A stretch of 64,000 nucleotides of DNA from Pseudoalteromonas sp. EB27 (GTDB lineage Bacteria; Pseudomonadota; Gammaproteobacteria; Enterobacterales; Alteromonadaceae). Position numbers and translations under genes: made by a program. Below, piece after piece: positions 39,465 through 48,490 of the stretch. Numbering within the stretch: the stretch's first letter is position 1; the number at the start of each line of letters is the position of its first letter. The stretch covers positions 434,001-498,000 of the forward strand of contig NZ_MTQD01000001.1 in NCBI RefSeq assembly GCF_001974875.1, written 5' to 3'. Under the pieces are notes generated by a model. The model had not been told where the DNA came from, ran no database searches, and worked only from the letters and a program-made list of their open reading frames with translations.

Positions 39465-40085
39465 TTAAGAGAACACCTGCAAGCCAAAATAATGGGCTAT
39501 GCCATTTAAAATATTGGTAACCGCAACCGAACTTAAAATAAGCCCCATAATTCTACTTATTATACTTGCACCACTGTCACCAATTAATTTATGTACATGC
39601 GTTGCAAGCAATAACAAAACCAGTACAACCGCTAATACAGCAAGCATCATTGAAGACGTTAGTAACTGCTCAACCCAGGTATACTCTTCATTACGAGTCA
39701 TTAATACGGCGCCTAACATAGCGCCCGGGCTCGCAATAGATGGAATCGCTAACGGAAAAATAGCGGTTTCAGTACTATCGCGCACACTTTTAATTTCGGC
39801 TTCAGGTTTACTTTCACCAAATATCATTGAAAGCGCAAAAATAAGTAATATGATTCCGCCGGCTATTTGAAAAGCCGAAAGTGGGATTTCAATTGCGTTA
39901 AGTAATTGCTCACCTGCAAGTACAAAAAATAAGAGCACTAATGCAGATACGCCTACCGCTTTAAATATAACTTTACGTTTAAATTTCTCATCATCACCAC
40001 GTGTGACTGCAATAAATACAGGGACAGTGCCAATGGGGTCAATAACCGCAAAAAAGAAAATAAATATAGCCAATAGTTCGTGCAT
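39465..40085 (-). CDS. MarC family integral membrane protein (UPF0056)
   Basis: 206 residues from ATG 40085, supported by AGGAAA 7 bases upstream; the longer open frame to 40211 lacks a site. Six membrane helices, with FAVIDPIGTVPVFIAVT in helix 1 and PLAIPSIASPGAML centrally, both MarC hallmarks. The family was once linked to multiple antibiotic resistance, but its true function is unclear. Divergent from the Zur-type regulator. Confidence 0.85.
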   Translation of the reverse strand: MHELLAIFIFFFAVIDPIGTVPVFIAVTRGDDEKFKRKVIFKAVGVSALVLLFFVLAGEQLLNAIEIPLSAFQIAGGIILLIFALSMIFGESKPEAEIKSVRDSTETAIFPLAIPSIASPGAMLGAVLMTRNEEYTWVEQLLTSSMMLAVLAVVLVLLLLATHVHKLIGDSGASIISRIMGLILSSVAVTNILNGIAHYFGLQVFS

Positions 40086-40177
40086 TACTGGGTTTCCTAG
40101 GTAAAAAGCGCTTAATAAAAACGCTGCAACTACAACACAGTATGTTAGTATACCACGGTAGCATAAGGATAAGAGTA

Positions 40178-40618
40178 ATGATGAATATAGAATCACTCGT
40201 AAGTAAAGCAAAACAAGTTTGTGACAACCGTGGTGCGCGTTTTACGCCTATCCGCGAGAAAGTATTTCGTCTATTAGCCAGTGCACAAGGTGGTGTTGGT
40301 GCATACGATTTGCTTGAGCAATTAAAAGTAACTGAAACAGGTGCTAAACCTGCAACTATTTATCGTGCATTAGACTTTTTAGCTGAACTAGGTTTTATTC
40401 ATAAAATTGAAAGCACAAATGCATTTATGCTGTGCCATCATTTTGATCATATTCATCCTGTACAGTTATTAATTTGCGATACCTGTGGATTTGTTAAAGA
40501 GTTGCACTCGACCGTTATCTCTCATGAGTTAAATAATTTAGCCGCTGAAGGTGGCTTCGTTGTTTCTGGACAAACAATCGAAGCACATGGCAAATGTGAG
40601 TCTTGTAGAGCATCATAA
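40178..40618 (+). CDS. zur: Fur-family transcriptional regulator, Zur-type
   Basis: 146 residues from ATG 40178 (AGGATAAGAG upstream). Winged-helix DNA-binding half (RGARFTPIREKVF, KPATIYRALDFL), then the metal-binding dimerisation half with CHHFDHIHP and two Cys pairs, CDTC and CESC, for structural zinc. Zur represses zinc uptake genes. Zur rather than Fur is inferred from the sequence type. No zinc transporter is adjacent. Confidence 0.8.
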   Translation: MMNIESLVSKAKQVCDNRGARFTPIREKVFRLLASAQGGVGAYDLLEQLKVTETGAKPATIYRALDFLAELGFIHKIESTNAFMLCHHFDHIHPVQLLICDTCGFVKELHSTVISHELNNLAAEGGFVVSGQTIEAHGKCESCRAS

Positions 40619-40693
40619 TCCCCCAAAATTATCCTTAGTGGCTATACTCATACTATATAGCCATTTATTAGCCCCAATTTAAGAGTACCCACT

Positions 40694-41161
40694 ATGAATG
40701 TAGAGTTCATCAATCCGTTTTTATCATCTTTAATTAATGTTTTGAGCACTATGGCTCAAACTCAATTAAAACCGGGTAAACCTCGCATTAAAACTGATGA
40801 GATTGCCTGTGGTGATGTATCAGGTTTGATTGGTATGGTTGGCCCGCAAACTCGCGGATCATTTTCAATTACGTTTGATGAAGGGCTAGCATTAACCATT
40901 ATGGAACGTATGCTTGGCGAAAGGCCAGATACTATAGATGAAGAAGTAACTGACATGGTTGGCGAGATAACCAACATGGTAACCGGCGGTGCTAAAAACT
41001 TACTAGGTGAGAAAGGCTTCGACTTTGATATGGCAACGCCTATTGTGGTATCGGGTAAGGGTCATACAATTACTCATAAAAGCCAAGGTAAAAAGATTAT
41101 CATGCCATTTAGCTGTGACGCTGGTAATGCAAACATTGAAGTTAGCTTCGATAAACTATGA
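40694..41161 (+). CDS. CheX-like chemotaxis phosphatase
   Basis: 155 residues covering a full CheX/CheC-type domain. The phosphatase signature E-x-x-N is seen in [13 protein letters not shown], where Glu and Asn would contact phospho-CheY. No chemotaxis or flagellar genes adjoin it, so it is a stand-alone member of the family. Its stop overlaps the yjbQ start by 4 bases. Confidence 0.8.
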   Translation: MNVEFINPFLSSLINVLSTMAQTQLKPGKPRIKTDEIACGDVSGLIGMVGPQTRGSFSITFDEGLALTIMERMLGERPDTIDEEVTDMVGEITNMVTGGAKNLLGEKGFDFDMATPIVVSGKGHTITHKSQGKKIIMPFSCDAGNANIEVSFDKL

Positions 41162-41586
41162 GTTGGCAGCAAAAGCAAATTACATTAAAACCTCGCCCGC
41201 GAGGTTTTCATATAATTGATGACGAAATATTGTCTCAACTTCCTGAACTGGCAAATTACAAAATAGGCTTGTTACATTTATTTATTCAGCATACCTCAGC
41301 AAGTCTTACCATAAACGAGAATGCAGACCCCACTGTTCGTATGGACATGGAAAGCCATTTCAATAAATTTGTTCCTGAACGTCAACCTTATTATCGTCAC
41401 GATTATGAAGGTGATGACGACATGCCCGCACATATTAAAACCAGTACGTTAGGCTGTGAGTTAAGTATTCCTATTTCAAATGGTTATTTAGCGTTAGGTA
41501 CATGGCAAGGTGTTTACTTGGGGGAGCATCGTGACTCTGGTGGCTCAAGGCGAATTATAGCGACTATTCAAGGGGAGCTGTTTTAA
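41158..41586 (+). CDS. YjbQ family protein (UPF0047)
   Basis: 142 residues, complete UPF0047 fold with conserved [27 protein letters not shown] and [14 protein letters not shown]. Its role is unsettled; a weak thiamin-phosphate-synthase-like activity has been reported for family members. Translationally coupled to the CheX-like gene through ATGA. No thiamine link is implied by location. Confidence 0.87.
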   Translation: MSWQQKQITLKPRPRGFHIIDDEILSQLPELANYKIGLLHLFIQHTSASLTINENADPTVRMDMESHFNKFVPERQPYYRHDYEGDDDMPAHIKTSTLGCELSIPISNGYLALGTWQGVYLGEHRDSGGSRRIIATIQGELF

Positions 41587-41809
41587 CACAAGCTTCTCGG
41601 TTTAAAATGTTAACCTCTGTTTTTTTTCAGTCATACCCTCATAGATTCAAAATACGCCACTCTATAGACGTAAATCTTAGGCGCGCGAAGTAATAATTTC
41701 TAATAATCAAAACTTCAATGCTGAATATTACACATAGAATATAGTAGATGAGAGATATTTTAAATTATGATTTTTTAATACAGAAAATTTTGAAAGGATA
41801 TAAAATGAT
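41587..41809. other. Non-coding spacer between yjbQ and the tRNA cluster
   Basis: AT-rich, no credible ORF. GGTTTAA..TTAACC followed by eight T (about 41599-41627) could be a weak yjbQ terminator. Nothing else recognised. Confidence 0.4.
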
Positions 41810-41885
41810 TGGAGCGGTACACGAGGCTCGAACTCGTGACCTCGACCTTGGCAAGGTCGCGCTCTACCAACTGAGCTAGTACCGC
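41810..41885 (-). tRNA. tRNA-Gly(GCC), copy 3 in transcription order
   Basis: 76 bases including encoded CCA. The minus strand has acceptor arm GCGGTAC/GTACCGC with discriminator T, D-arm AGCTCAGTTGGTAGAGC, anticodon stem-loop CGACC-TTGCCAA-GGTCG (anticodon GCC) and T-arm with GTTCGAG. Identical to the next two copies. Confidence 0.97.
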
Positions 41886-41928
41886 ATTATATTTTCATTC
41901 AACACTACAATTTCTTTTGGTTAGAAAT

Positions 41929-42004
41929 TGGAGCGGTACACGAGGCTCGAACTCGTGACCTCGACCTTGGCAAGGTCGCGCTCTACCAACTGAGCTAGTA
42001 CCGC
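41929..42004 (-). tRNA. tRNA-Gly(GCC), copy 2
   Basis: 76 bases, same sequence as the flanking copies: anticodon GCC, CCA encoded, discriminator T as expected for glycine tRNAs. Separated from both neighbours by 43-base spacers that share CACTACAATTTCTTTTGG. Confidence 0.97.
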
Positions 42005-42047
42005 ATTTTACTTCTTTTAATCACTACAATTTCTTTTGGTTAGAAAT

Positions 42048-42123
42048 TGGAGCGGTACACGAGGCTCGAACTCGTGACCTCGACCTTGGCAAGGTCGCGC
42101 TCTACCAACTGAGCTAGTACCGC
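42048..42123 (-). tRNA. tRNA-Gly(GCC), copy 1
   Basis: 76 bases, promoter-proximal copy of the three-gene array, which recalls the E. coli glyVXY cluster. Same cloverleaf and anticodon GCC as the other copies. A good promoter lies about 90 bases upstream (42210-42237). Confidence 0.97.
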
Positions 42124-42209
42124 ATTTTAATTATGGATATAAAATGACCACAATAAAAACAACTCAAACACACTAACCCCGCGTGGGTTATCGTCTTGAG
42201 CGGGGCAGG

Positions 42210-42237
42210 ATTCTACAATAATCCGATGTGTTTGCAA
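42210..42237 (-). promoter_or_regulatory. Promoter of the tRNA-Gly cluster
   Basis: Minus strand TTGCAA (42232-42237), 16-base spacer, TAGAAT (42210-42215), then a GC-rich discriminator CCTGCCCCGC typical of stringently regulated stable-RNA promoters. The leader has short GC-rich complementary segments. Confidence 0.7.
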
Positions 42238-42244
42238 GTGTTTT

Positions 42245-42790
42245 TTACAAATTAAAGAAATTTTCTCTATAGACTTTTAATTCCATAATCGAATCTTTAA
42301 TATCATCCAGAGCAAGATGCGAGCCTTTTTTGTTCACTTTTGCAAGAACTTCTGGTTTCCAGCGACGTGCTAATTCTTTAATAGTACTTACGTCAAGATT
42401 TCGGTAATGGAAAAAATCTTCAAGCTCGCGCATATATTTATTCATAAAGCGGCGATCTTGCCCAATTGAATTACCACACATTGGTGATACACCCGCAGGC
42501 ACCCACTGTTTTAAAAAATCTAAAGTTTGTGCAACGGCATACTCTTCATCGAAAGTACTTGCTTTACAGCGCGCTGTTAAACCTGACTTTCCATGCTGAG
42601 TAGTACACCACTCGTCCATACCATTTAGTAATTCATCACTTTGATGAATAGCGATAGTTGGCCCTTCGGCTAATATATTCAAGTCTGCGTCAGTGACAAC
42701 CGTCGCAATTTCGAGTATTTTATCGGTCTCTGGTTCGAGCCCTGTCATTTCAAGATCGAGCCAAATTAAATTTGATTTATTAATAGTCAT
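42245..42790 (-). CDS. orn: Oligoribonuclease Orn
   Basis: 181 residues. DEDDh 3'-5' exonuclease: [12 protein letters not shown] supplies the first Asp and Glu, [11 protein letters not shown] a later Asp, and GSHLALDDI the His/Asp. It degrades 2-5 nt RNAs, including pGpG from c-di-GMP breakdown, which links it functionally to the EAL protein at 30639. Divergent from rsgA, a common arrangement. Confidence 0.97.
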   Translation of the reverse strand: MTINKSNLIWLDLEMTGLEPETDKILEIATVVTDADLNILAEGPTIAIHQSDELLNGMDEWCTTQHGKSGLTARCKASTFDEEYAVAQTLDFLKQWVPAGVSPMCGNSIGQDRRFMNKYMRELEDFFHYRNLDVSTIKELARRWKPEVLAKVNKKGSHLALDDIKDSIMELKVYRENFFNL

Positions 42791-42911
42791 AATTACCTAA
42801 GCGGTGCTTTCCTTTAGATCCAACGCATTTCGATATATCATATTAGCATCAACCGTCGAGCTAAAGCTTTTTTTAGGAAAAGCGACATTTAACTAAGGTT
42901 ATAGGCCTCCA

Positions 42912-43970
42912 GTGGCAAAACAAAAAAAATTAAGTAAAGGCCAATCGCGTCAGATCAAGGCCAATCACCAAAAGCGCATTAATAGCGCAGACTCAAGACC
43001 GGCTAAAAAAGGGGCGCAAGAATGGCAAACCGATAACTTAGGTCAGGTCGAGAGCGCAATTGTGATCAGTCGTTTTGGCCAGCACGCCGATGTAGAAACT
43101 GAAAATGGCGATGTACTTCGCTGTAATATACGCCGTACCGTGTCTAATTTAGTATGTGGTGATGAAGTATTGTTTCGCCGTGCCAAAGTAAGTGAAGGCG
43201 ATTTAGCCGGTGTAATTGAAGCCACGCAAGAGCGTCGTTCGCAACTTACCCGCCCTGACTTTTACGACGGTGTAAAAGTTATTGCAGCCAACATTGACCA
43301 AATATTGATGGTGTCGGCAGTATTACCCGAGTTTACCCCTAGTATTATCGACCGTTATTTAATAGCCTGTGAAGATATGGGTATTGAGCCAATTTTAGTG
43401 CTCAATAAAACCGATTTAATTGACGAAGCAGGCCTTAGCGAAATACAAAAAGTTCTCGATATCTATCGTAAACTTGATTACCAAGTACTCCTTGTTAGTA
43501 ATATATCAGGCGATGGTATTGATAAATTAAAAGAAGTACTTGTTGATAAAAATAATATTTTTGTTGGCCAAAGTGGTGTGGGGAAATCAACCCTCGTTAA
43601 TACTGTATTGCCTAACGCTGAAATATTAACTAAAGAAGTATCTGAAAACAGCGGCTTAGGCCAGCACACAACAACAGTTTCGCGACTACACCATTTACCA
43701 AGTGGCGGTAACCTAATCGACTCGCCAGGAATTCGTGAATTTGGATTATGGCATTTAGATGTTGAGCGTGTAACGTGGTGTTTTAAAGAGTTTAGAGAAT
43801 TTATAGGCGGGTGCCGCTTTAGAGACTGTAAACATTTAAACGATCCGGGTTGCATAGTTAAAGAAGCTGTAGCCGATGGCAGAATTTCTCAATTGCGCTT
43901 TGACAGCTACCACCGAATTTTAGAAACAATGGCCGATGGCCGTGCAGGCGCCCGTGCGCCTCGCGTATAA
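42912..43970 (+). CDS. rsgA: Ribosome small subunit-dependent GTPase RsgA
   Basis: 352 residues from GTG 42912. OB-fold N-domain, then a circularly permuted GTPase with G4 NKTD (165-168) before G1 GQSGVGKST (219-227) and G3 DSPG (270-273). Zinc-binding C-domain Cys301, Cys306, His308 and Cys314. It checks late 30S assembly. The psd gene follows after 15 bases. Confidence 0.97.
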   Translation: MAKQKKLSKGQSRQIKANHQKRINSADSRPAKKGAQEWQTDNLGQVESAIVISRFGQHADVETENGDVLRCNIRRTVSNLVCGDEVLFRRAKVSEGDLAGVIEATQERRSQLTRPDFYDGVKVIAANIDQILMVSAVLPEFTPSIIDRYLIACEDMGIEPILVLNKTDLIDEAGLSEIQKVLDIYRKLDYQVLLVSNISGDGIDKLKEVLVDKNNIFVGQSGVGKSTLVNTVLPNAEILTKEVSENSGLGQHTTTVSRLHHLPSGGNLIDSPGIREFGLWHLDVERVTWCFKEFREFIGGCRFRDCKHLNDPGCIVKEAVADGRISQLRFDSYHRILETMADGRAGARAPRV

Positions 43971-43985
43971 TTTAGGATAAATACT

Positions 43986-44852
43986 GTGAGTTTAGACAAA
44001 TTTAAAATCGCAATGCAGTACGCAATGCCAAAACATTTTATTTCACGCGTAGTAGGTAAATTAGCTGCTGCAAAAGCGGGCGCTTTAACAACTACTTTAA
44101 TTAAACTATTTATTAAGCAATACAAAGTAGACATGAGCGAAGCGCAATACCCAGATCCGGCTCATTATAAAAGCTTTAATGAATTTTTTACTCGTCCTTT
44201 AAAAGACGGCATGCGCCCAATGGTAGAAGATAGCAATATCATCACTCAGCCAGTGGATGGCGCAATCAGCCAGCTAGGCGATATTGTTGACGGACAGCTA
44301 ATACAAGCTAAAGGTCACGATTACAGCTTACAAGCGCTACTAGGCGGCTCACAAGATGACACAACACCATTTTTAGGCGGTAAGTTTGCCACTATTTATT
44401 TAGCGCCTAAAGATTACCACCGTATTCATATGCCAATTGATGGCACCCTAAGCAAAATGGTTTACGTGCCAGGAGACTTATTTTCAGTAAATCCACTTAC
44501 AGCGCAAAACGTGCCTAACTTGTTTGCACGTAACGAACGTGTGGTAGCAATTTTTGAAACTGAAATTGGTCCGCTTGCAATGGTACTTGTTGGCGCAACA
44601 ATTGTAGCCAGCATAGAAACTATTTGGGCCGGTACTGTCACGCCACCAGCAGGTAGCGATGTATTTAGTTGGAAATACCCAACCACTGGCGATAATGCCA
44701 TCACGCTTAAAAAGGGTGAAGAAATGGGCCGCTTTAAATTAGGCTCTACTGTGGTACTTGCATGGGGTGCTGATAAAGCGGAAATACTGGACGATCAATT
44801 ACCTGAAGTGGTTACTCGCTTAGGTACTGCGTTTGCAAAAATTAACGACTAA
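43986..44852 (+). CDS. psd: Phosphatidylserine decarboxylase proenzyme Psd
   Basis: 288 residues from GTG 43986. Inner-membrane enzyme making phosphatidylethanolamine. The self-cleavage motif LGST is at 252-255, where Ser254 becomes the pyruvoyl group; conserved VDGAISQLG and [10 protein letters not shown] are present. Followed by a strong terminator. Confidence 0.96.
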   Translation: MSLDKFKIAMQYAMPKHFISRVVGKLAAAKAGALTTTLIKLFIKQYKVDMSEAQYPDPAHYKSFNEFFTRPLKDGMRPMVEDSNIITQPVDGAISQLGDIVDGQLIQAKGHDYSLQALLGGSQDDTTPFLGGKFATIYLAPKDYHRIHMPIDGTLSKMVYVPGDLFSVNPLTAQNVPNLFARNERVVAIFETEIGPLAMVLVGATIVASIETIWAGTVTPPAGSDVFSWKYPTTGDNAITLKKGEEMGRFKLGSTVVLAWGADKAEILDDQLPEVVTRLGTAFAKIND

Positions 44853-44874
44853 AGTCAATCGTTAATTAGAAATC

Positions 44875-44906
44875 AAAAAACCGCGTTTATTTAAACGCGG
44901 TTTTTT
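44875..44906 (+). terminator. Terminator after psd
   Basis: A-run plus CCGCGTTTA pairs with TAAACGCGG plus T-run; 15-bp stem with a two-base centre, strong in both directions. Confidence 0.9.
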
Positions 44907-44911
44907 AATTT

Positions 44912-45031
44912 TGTAGACCTAGAGCTTGCTCACGTTAAAAGCGTCAGCTTTTGGTTTATATTTAATTGCAGGCTGCACCGTTTATATTTTTATGGACTTC
45001 GTCCATCACGCCAGCAAGCTGTGCGTCTACA
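44912..45031. repeat. Inverted-repeat element, copy A
   Basis: 120 bases. The left end TGTAGACCTAGAGCTTGCTC is complementary, with mismatches, to the right end CAGCAAGCTGTGCGTCTACA. An inner hairpin GGACTTCGTCC is visible. Same family as 55170-55296 and 55335-55461. No ORF. Confidence 0.7.
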
Positions 45032-45057
45032 ATTTTGGTGCAGAAGTTTTGATGTGT

Positions 45058-45103
45058 TGTAGACGTAGAGCTTGCTCACGTTAAAAGCGTCAGTTTTTGG
45101 TTT
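45058..45103. repeat. Inverted-repeat element, partial copy B (left end)
   Basis: TGTAGACGTAGAGCTTGCTC followed by ACGTTAAAAGCGTCAG repeats the left part of copy A closely, but the right end is missing. Confidence 0.65.
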
Positions 45104-45145
45104 CTTAACGCCACATGTAATAACAGGCACAAGCCCCTCAAAAAC

Positions 45146-45895
45146 CTATTTACCACACTCTTTACACTCTAAATCTTTAATCACTTTAAAGTGCTGTTGT
45201 TTTAAAGTAAGCGCATGAAAGGTTATAAACACACCCCCCTCTGCATGCCCCAGCAATAAATTGAGCGTAAGTTGCGCCTGCATAGAGCCTAATACACCAA
45301 GTAGCGGGCTGATAACCCCTGCGTTACTGCAATTTATAACGGGTGTAGCTTCGCTTTGTGGAAAAACACAGCCATAACACGGGCTATTACTTTGCCTAAA
45401 GTCAAAGCCCATTAACTGCCCTTTAGTTGCGAGTGCAGCACCAGAAATTAACGGTGTTTTATTAGTAATACAATAACGATTAACACTATAGCGAGTACTA
45501 AAGTTATCAGAGCAATCAAGTACTATGTCAGCCCCTTTTAGCATGTAGGCTGCATTATTCTCATCTAACTTTTGGCAATGCGTTACTATTTCTATTTGAT
45601 TATTCAGGCTCGCTAATACTTTACCCGCTGCGGCGACCTTGTTTTGCCCTAAGTGGTTTATTTTATAAAGCACTTGGCGCTGTAAATTTGAAAGTTCTAC
45701 CTCATCATCGTCAATTAAAATAAGCGTTCCAATACCCGCCGCAGCTAAATACAAAAGTACTGGGCTACCTAACCCGCCTGCCCCAACAACCGCAACCGTT
45801 GAAGTTTTAAGCGTTAATTGCCCTTCAAGCCCCACTTCTTCAAGCAATAAATGGCGGCTGTATCGTAGGGTTTCTTTATCGCTTAGCTCATTCAC
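45146..45895 (-). CDS. thiF: ThiF/MoeB-type sulfur-carrier adenylyltransferase
   Basis: 249 residues, E1-like fold: nucleotide loop GAGGLGSPV, DDDEVELSNLQRQ, and zinc Cys pairs CYGC (central) and CKEC at the C-terminus. It adenylates the C-terminal glycine of ThiS in thiazole synthesis; MoeB-like activity on MoaD cannot be excluded. Last gene of the thi operon, 50 bases after thiDE. Confidence 0.88.
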   Translation of the reverse strand: MNELSDKETLRYSRHLLLEEVGLEGQLTLKTSTVAVVGAGGLGSPVLLYLAAAGIGTLILIDDDEVELSNLQRQVLYKINHLGQNKVAAAGKVLASLNNQIEIVTHCQKLDENNAAYMLKGADIVLDCSDNFSTRYSVNRYCITNKTPLISGAALATKGQLMGFDFRQSNSPCYGCVFPQSEATPVINCSNAGVISPLLGVLGSMQAQLTLNLLLGHAEGGVFITFHALTLKQQHFKVIKDLECKECGK

Positions 45896-45945
45896 TTTTA
45901 CTGACCATATTAAGATTAGCCTTGTTAGTATTACCCTTGTTAGTA

Positions 45946-47481
45946 TTAATGTGCACTGCTTATGGCCACTTTCAGAGCGCTTATAGCCTCTACGTAATTA
46001 TCAGCCTCTGTTATCGCTCGCACTACGGCAACACTGCCTACGCAGGTTTTAGCTACCTGCTCAGCACGGCTTAAATCTATACCGCCTATTGCTACTGTTG
46101 GGTAACTTTGCATAAGTGGTACAAACTTAATCAGCTTTTCAAGACCTTGTATTTGACCTGTCATGTCTTTTGTTGTGGTTGGGTAAATAGCGCCAAATGC
46201 CATGTAACTAGGGCGATAATTATGCGCACGCAGCATTTCATAAAAACCATGAGTCGAAAGCCCAAGCCTTAACCCAGCCACTTTAATAGCGGCTAAATTA
46301 GCAATGTCTAAATCCTCTTGCCCTAAATGCACACCATATGCACCGTGCTTAATAGCTAACTGCCAGTAGTCGTTTATAAATACCTGTGCGTTGTATTGCT
46401 TGCCCAGCTCAACAGCTTGCTTAATGAGCCCATCAAGCTCATCTTGGGTTTTATTCTTAACGCGCAGCTGAGCTGTTTTAATGCCTTGTTGTAAGCACTT
46501 TTCTAGCCAATCGGTACTATCTACAACTGCATATAAGCCAAGCGATTTACTTTCGCACGTTGCAAAATCAGCAGCCATATTAAAATCAAGTGGCACATCA
46601 AAATCGAGTTCATCGCCAAGCCAGCTACCTGGCTCAATTACTTGTGGGTAGTCAGCTAAATTAGTGGGGAATGAAGTCTGAGCAACCGGTCCAATTCCCT
46701 CGCCGTAGCGTACAGACTGTTTTAACCCTTGGTTTATATATGCTTTAGCTAAAATAAAGGCATCTTTTAATGGGTAATCTTTAGCTAAACACGCAGCAAT
46801 TACCGAAGCCATGCTACATCCGGTGCCGTGGTTATGCGGTGTTTGTATTTTTTGATTACCAAGCCAATACTCTTCACCATCTTGCGTAAAATTATTTACA
46901 CAATAATCAATACAATAGCCGCTTGGGTAATCCCAATGCCCGCCTTTAATAACAACGGCTTTTGCACCCCAGCTTAATAGCTTATTAGCCGCTTCTTTTA
47001 TTGCCGCAGGGCCAATTAAATACACACCGGTTAATAACTGTGTTTCGTGGGTGTTTGGGGTTATTACATCCACCAGCGGCAGTAAACATTCTTTAATTGC
47101 GCTTACCGTATCTTCTTCTGTTAGTAAGTCACCGCTTGAGGCAATCGCAACAGGGTCATATACAATAACGGGAGGCACTGGCCACTTAGCTTTATAGTGA
47201 CTTATATGTTCGCTGATCAACTGAATTTGCTGCACGTTGGCTAACATACCAATTTTAATCACTTTGGCTTTCATGTCTTTTTCAAGCGCTAGTAACTGCG
47301 ATTCAATAATATCGGTAGACACTGCATTAATAGCCTCTACGCCTAAACTATTTTGTGCAGTAAGCGCCGTAATTGCCGTGCAGCCATGCACGCCAAAACT
47401 TTGCATTGCTTTTATATCAGCTTGAATACCTGCACCGCCGCCAGAGTCAGAGCCGGCAATTGTCCATACTACGTTATTCAT
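45946..47481 (-). CDS. thiDE: Fused HMP(-P) kinase / thiamine-phosphate synthase (ThiD-ThiE)
   Basis: 511 residues. ThiD part (about 1-265): GSDSGGGAGIQADIK substrate loop and NHGTGCSMAS anion hole. ThiE part (about 310-511): TAQLRVKNK, INDYWQLA, GVHLGQEDL, FGAIYPTTTK and VAIGGI phosphate-site motifs. It makes HMP-PP and couples it to thiazole phosphate. Both halves look intact, so this is a real bifunctional fusion, not a frameshift. Confidence 0.93.
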   Translation of the reverse strand: MNNVVWTIAGSDSGGGAGIQADIKAMQSFGVHGCTAITALTAQNSLGVEAINAVSTDIIESQLLALEKDMKAKVIKIGMLANVQQIQLISEHISHYKAKWPVPPVIVYDPVAIASSGDLLTEEDTVSAIKECLLPLVDVITPNTHETQLLTGVYLIGPAAIKEAANKLLSWGAKAVVIKGGHWDYPSGYCIDYCVNNFTQDGEEYWLGNQKIQTPHNHGTGCSMASVIAACLAKDYPLKDAFILAKAYINQGLKQSVRYGEGIGPVAQTSFPTNLADYPQVIEPGSWLGDELDFDVPLDFNMAADFATCESKSLGLYAVVDSTDWLEKCLQQGIKTAQLRVKNKTQDELDGLIKQAVELGKQYNAQVFINDYWQLAIKHGAYGVHLGQEDLDIANLAAIKVAGLRLGLSTHGFYEMLRAHNYRPSYMAFGAIYPTTTKDMTGQIQGLEKLIKFVPLMQSYPTVAIGGIDLSRAEQVAKTCVGSVAVVRAITEADNYVEAISALKVAISSAH

Positions 47482-47491
47482 ATTTTTTTCC

Positions 47492-48283
47492 TTACTGCTG
47501 ATGCCAAAATGGCATCCCCATTGTAGGGGTTGATGGGGCTGCTACGTCTTTTTCCGGCATCGCTTTTGCTTTGTATGCAAAGCGCCCCGCTTCAACTGCG
47601 GCTTTAAATGCGCGGCTCATAGTAATTGGGCAACCCGCCCCTGCAATGGCTGAATTTAATAATACCGCATCATACCCCATTTCGAGTGCTTGGCAGGCAT
47701 GCGATGGTAAACCTAAACCTGCATCTACTATTAATGTGGTATCGGGTAAGCGCTCTCGAATAGTTTTTAAATTATAGCTATTTAACAAGCCTTTGCCTGT
47801 ACCTATTGGTGCTCCCCACGGCATAAGAACCTCACACCCTAGCTCATTTAAACGCTGGCAAAGTACTAAGTCATCGGTGCAATAAGGCAGTACCTTAAAG
47901 CCATCCTTAATCAATATTTTTGTCGCTTCAAGTAGCGCAAAAGGGTCTGGCTGTAAATTGTAATCATCGCCAATCAGCTCTAGCTTTATCCAATCGGTGG
48001 CAAATACCTCTCGGCACATTTTTGCAAGCGTTATGGCCTCTTTAACACTGTGGCACCCTGCGGTATTAGGCAGTATTTTTAAACCGGTGTTTTTTATTAA
48101 CTGCCAAAAGTCATCACCTGCCGCTGCACTTTGTTGGCGCCTAAGCGACACGGTTACAATTTCAGCTCCAGAGGCGACTATTGATTGGGTCATAATATCG
48201 GGCGACGGATAAAGCGCAGAGCCTATTAACAAACGACTCTTAATTTGCTCTCCATAAATAGTTAAACAGCCTTTAGTTTGCAT
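47492..48283 (-). CDS. thiG: Thiazole synthase ThiG
   Basis: 263 residues, TIM barrel. It forms the thiazole ring from deoxyxylulose phosphate, dehydroglycine and ThiS thiocarboxylate. Segments [32 protein letters not shown] and [11 protein letters not shown] are typical. Five bases after thiS. Confidence 0.95.
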   Translation of the reverse strand: MQTKGCLTIYGEQIKSRLLIGSALYPSPDIMTQSIVASGAEIVTVSLRRQQSAAAGDDFWQLIKNTGLKILPNTAGCHSVKEAITLAKMCREVFATDWIKLELIGDDYNLQPDPFALLEATKILIKDGFKVLPYCTDDLVLCQRLNELGCEVLMPWGAPIGTGKGLLNSYNLKTIRERLPDTTLIVDAGLGLPSHACQALEMGYDAVLLNSAIAGAGCPITMSRAFKAAVEAGRFAYKAKAMPEKDVAAPSTPTMGMPFWHQQ

Positions 48284-48288
48284 GAGCT

Positions 48289-48483
48289 TTATCCGCCTTG
48301 AATGGGTGACAGCAACTCAACACTGTCGCCTTCATTAAGTACATAGTTACTGTGCTGACTTTGTGGAATAAATTCGCTATTAACAGCAACAGCAAAAGGC
48401 GCGGCTGCACCAAAACTTTGAAGTACCTCAACGAGCGCTTTGTTATTAACATTAAGTAGCTCGCCATTAATTGTAATGTTCAT
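48289..48483 (-). CDS. thiS: Sulfur carrier protein ThiS
   Basis: 64-residue beta-grasp protein ending in the required Gly-Gly (63-64) for thiocarboxylate formation. Lies between thiO and thiG on the minus strand. An overlapping frame at the same place is not coding. Confidence 0.94.
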   Translation of the reverse strand: MNITINGELLNVNNKALVEVLQSFGAAAPFAVAVNSEFIPQSQHSNYVLNEGDSVELLSPIQGG

Positions 48484-48490
48484 TTTATTC

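Noticed and set aside
41810-42123. Three 76-base direct repeats considered as a CRISPR-like array
   Set aside because: The repeats fold as tRNA-Gly with anticodon GCC and encoded CCA; spacers are nearly the same, not unique.
45946-47481. ThiD-ThiE fusion considered as a sequencing or frameshift artefact
   Set aside because: The linker is in frame and both enzyme halves contain their full motif sets, so a genuine fusion is the simpler reading.
47492-48283. thiG considered as two pieces because several sizeable frames overlap it
   Set aside because: The minus-strand frame is continuous and full length with all family motifs; the other frames are shadows.
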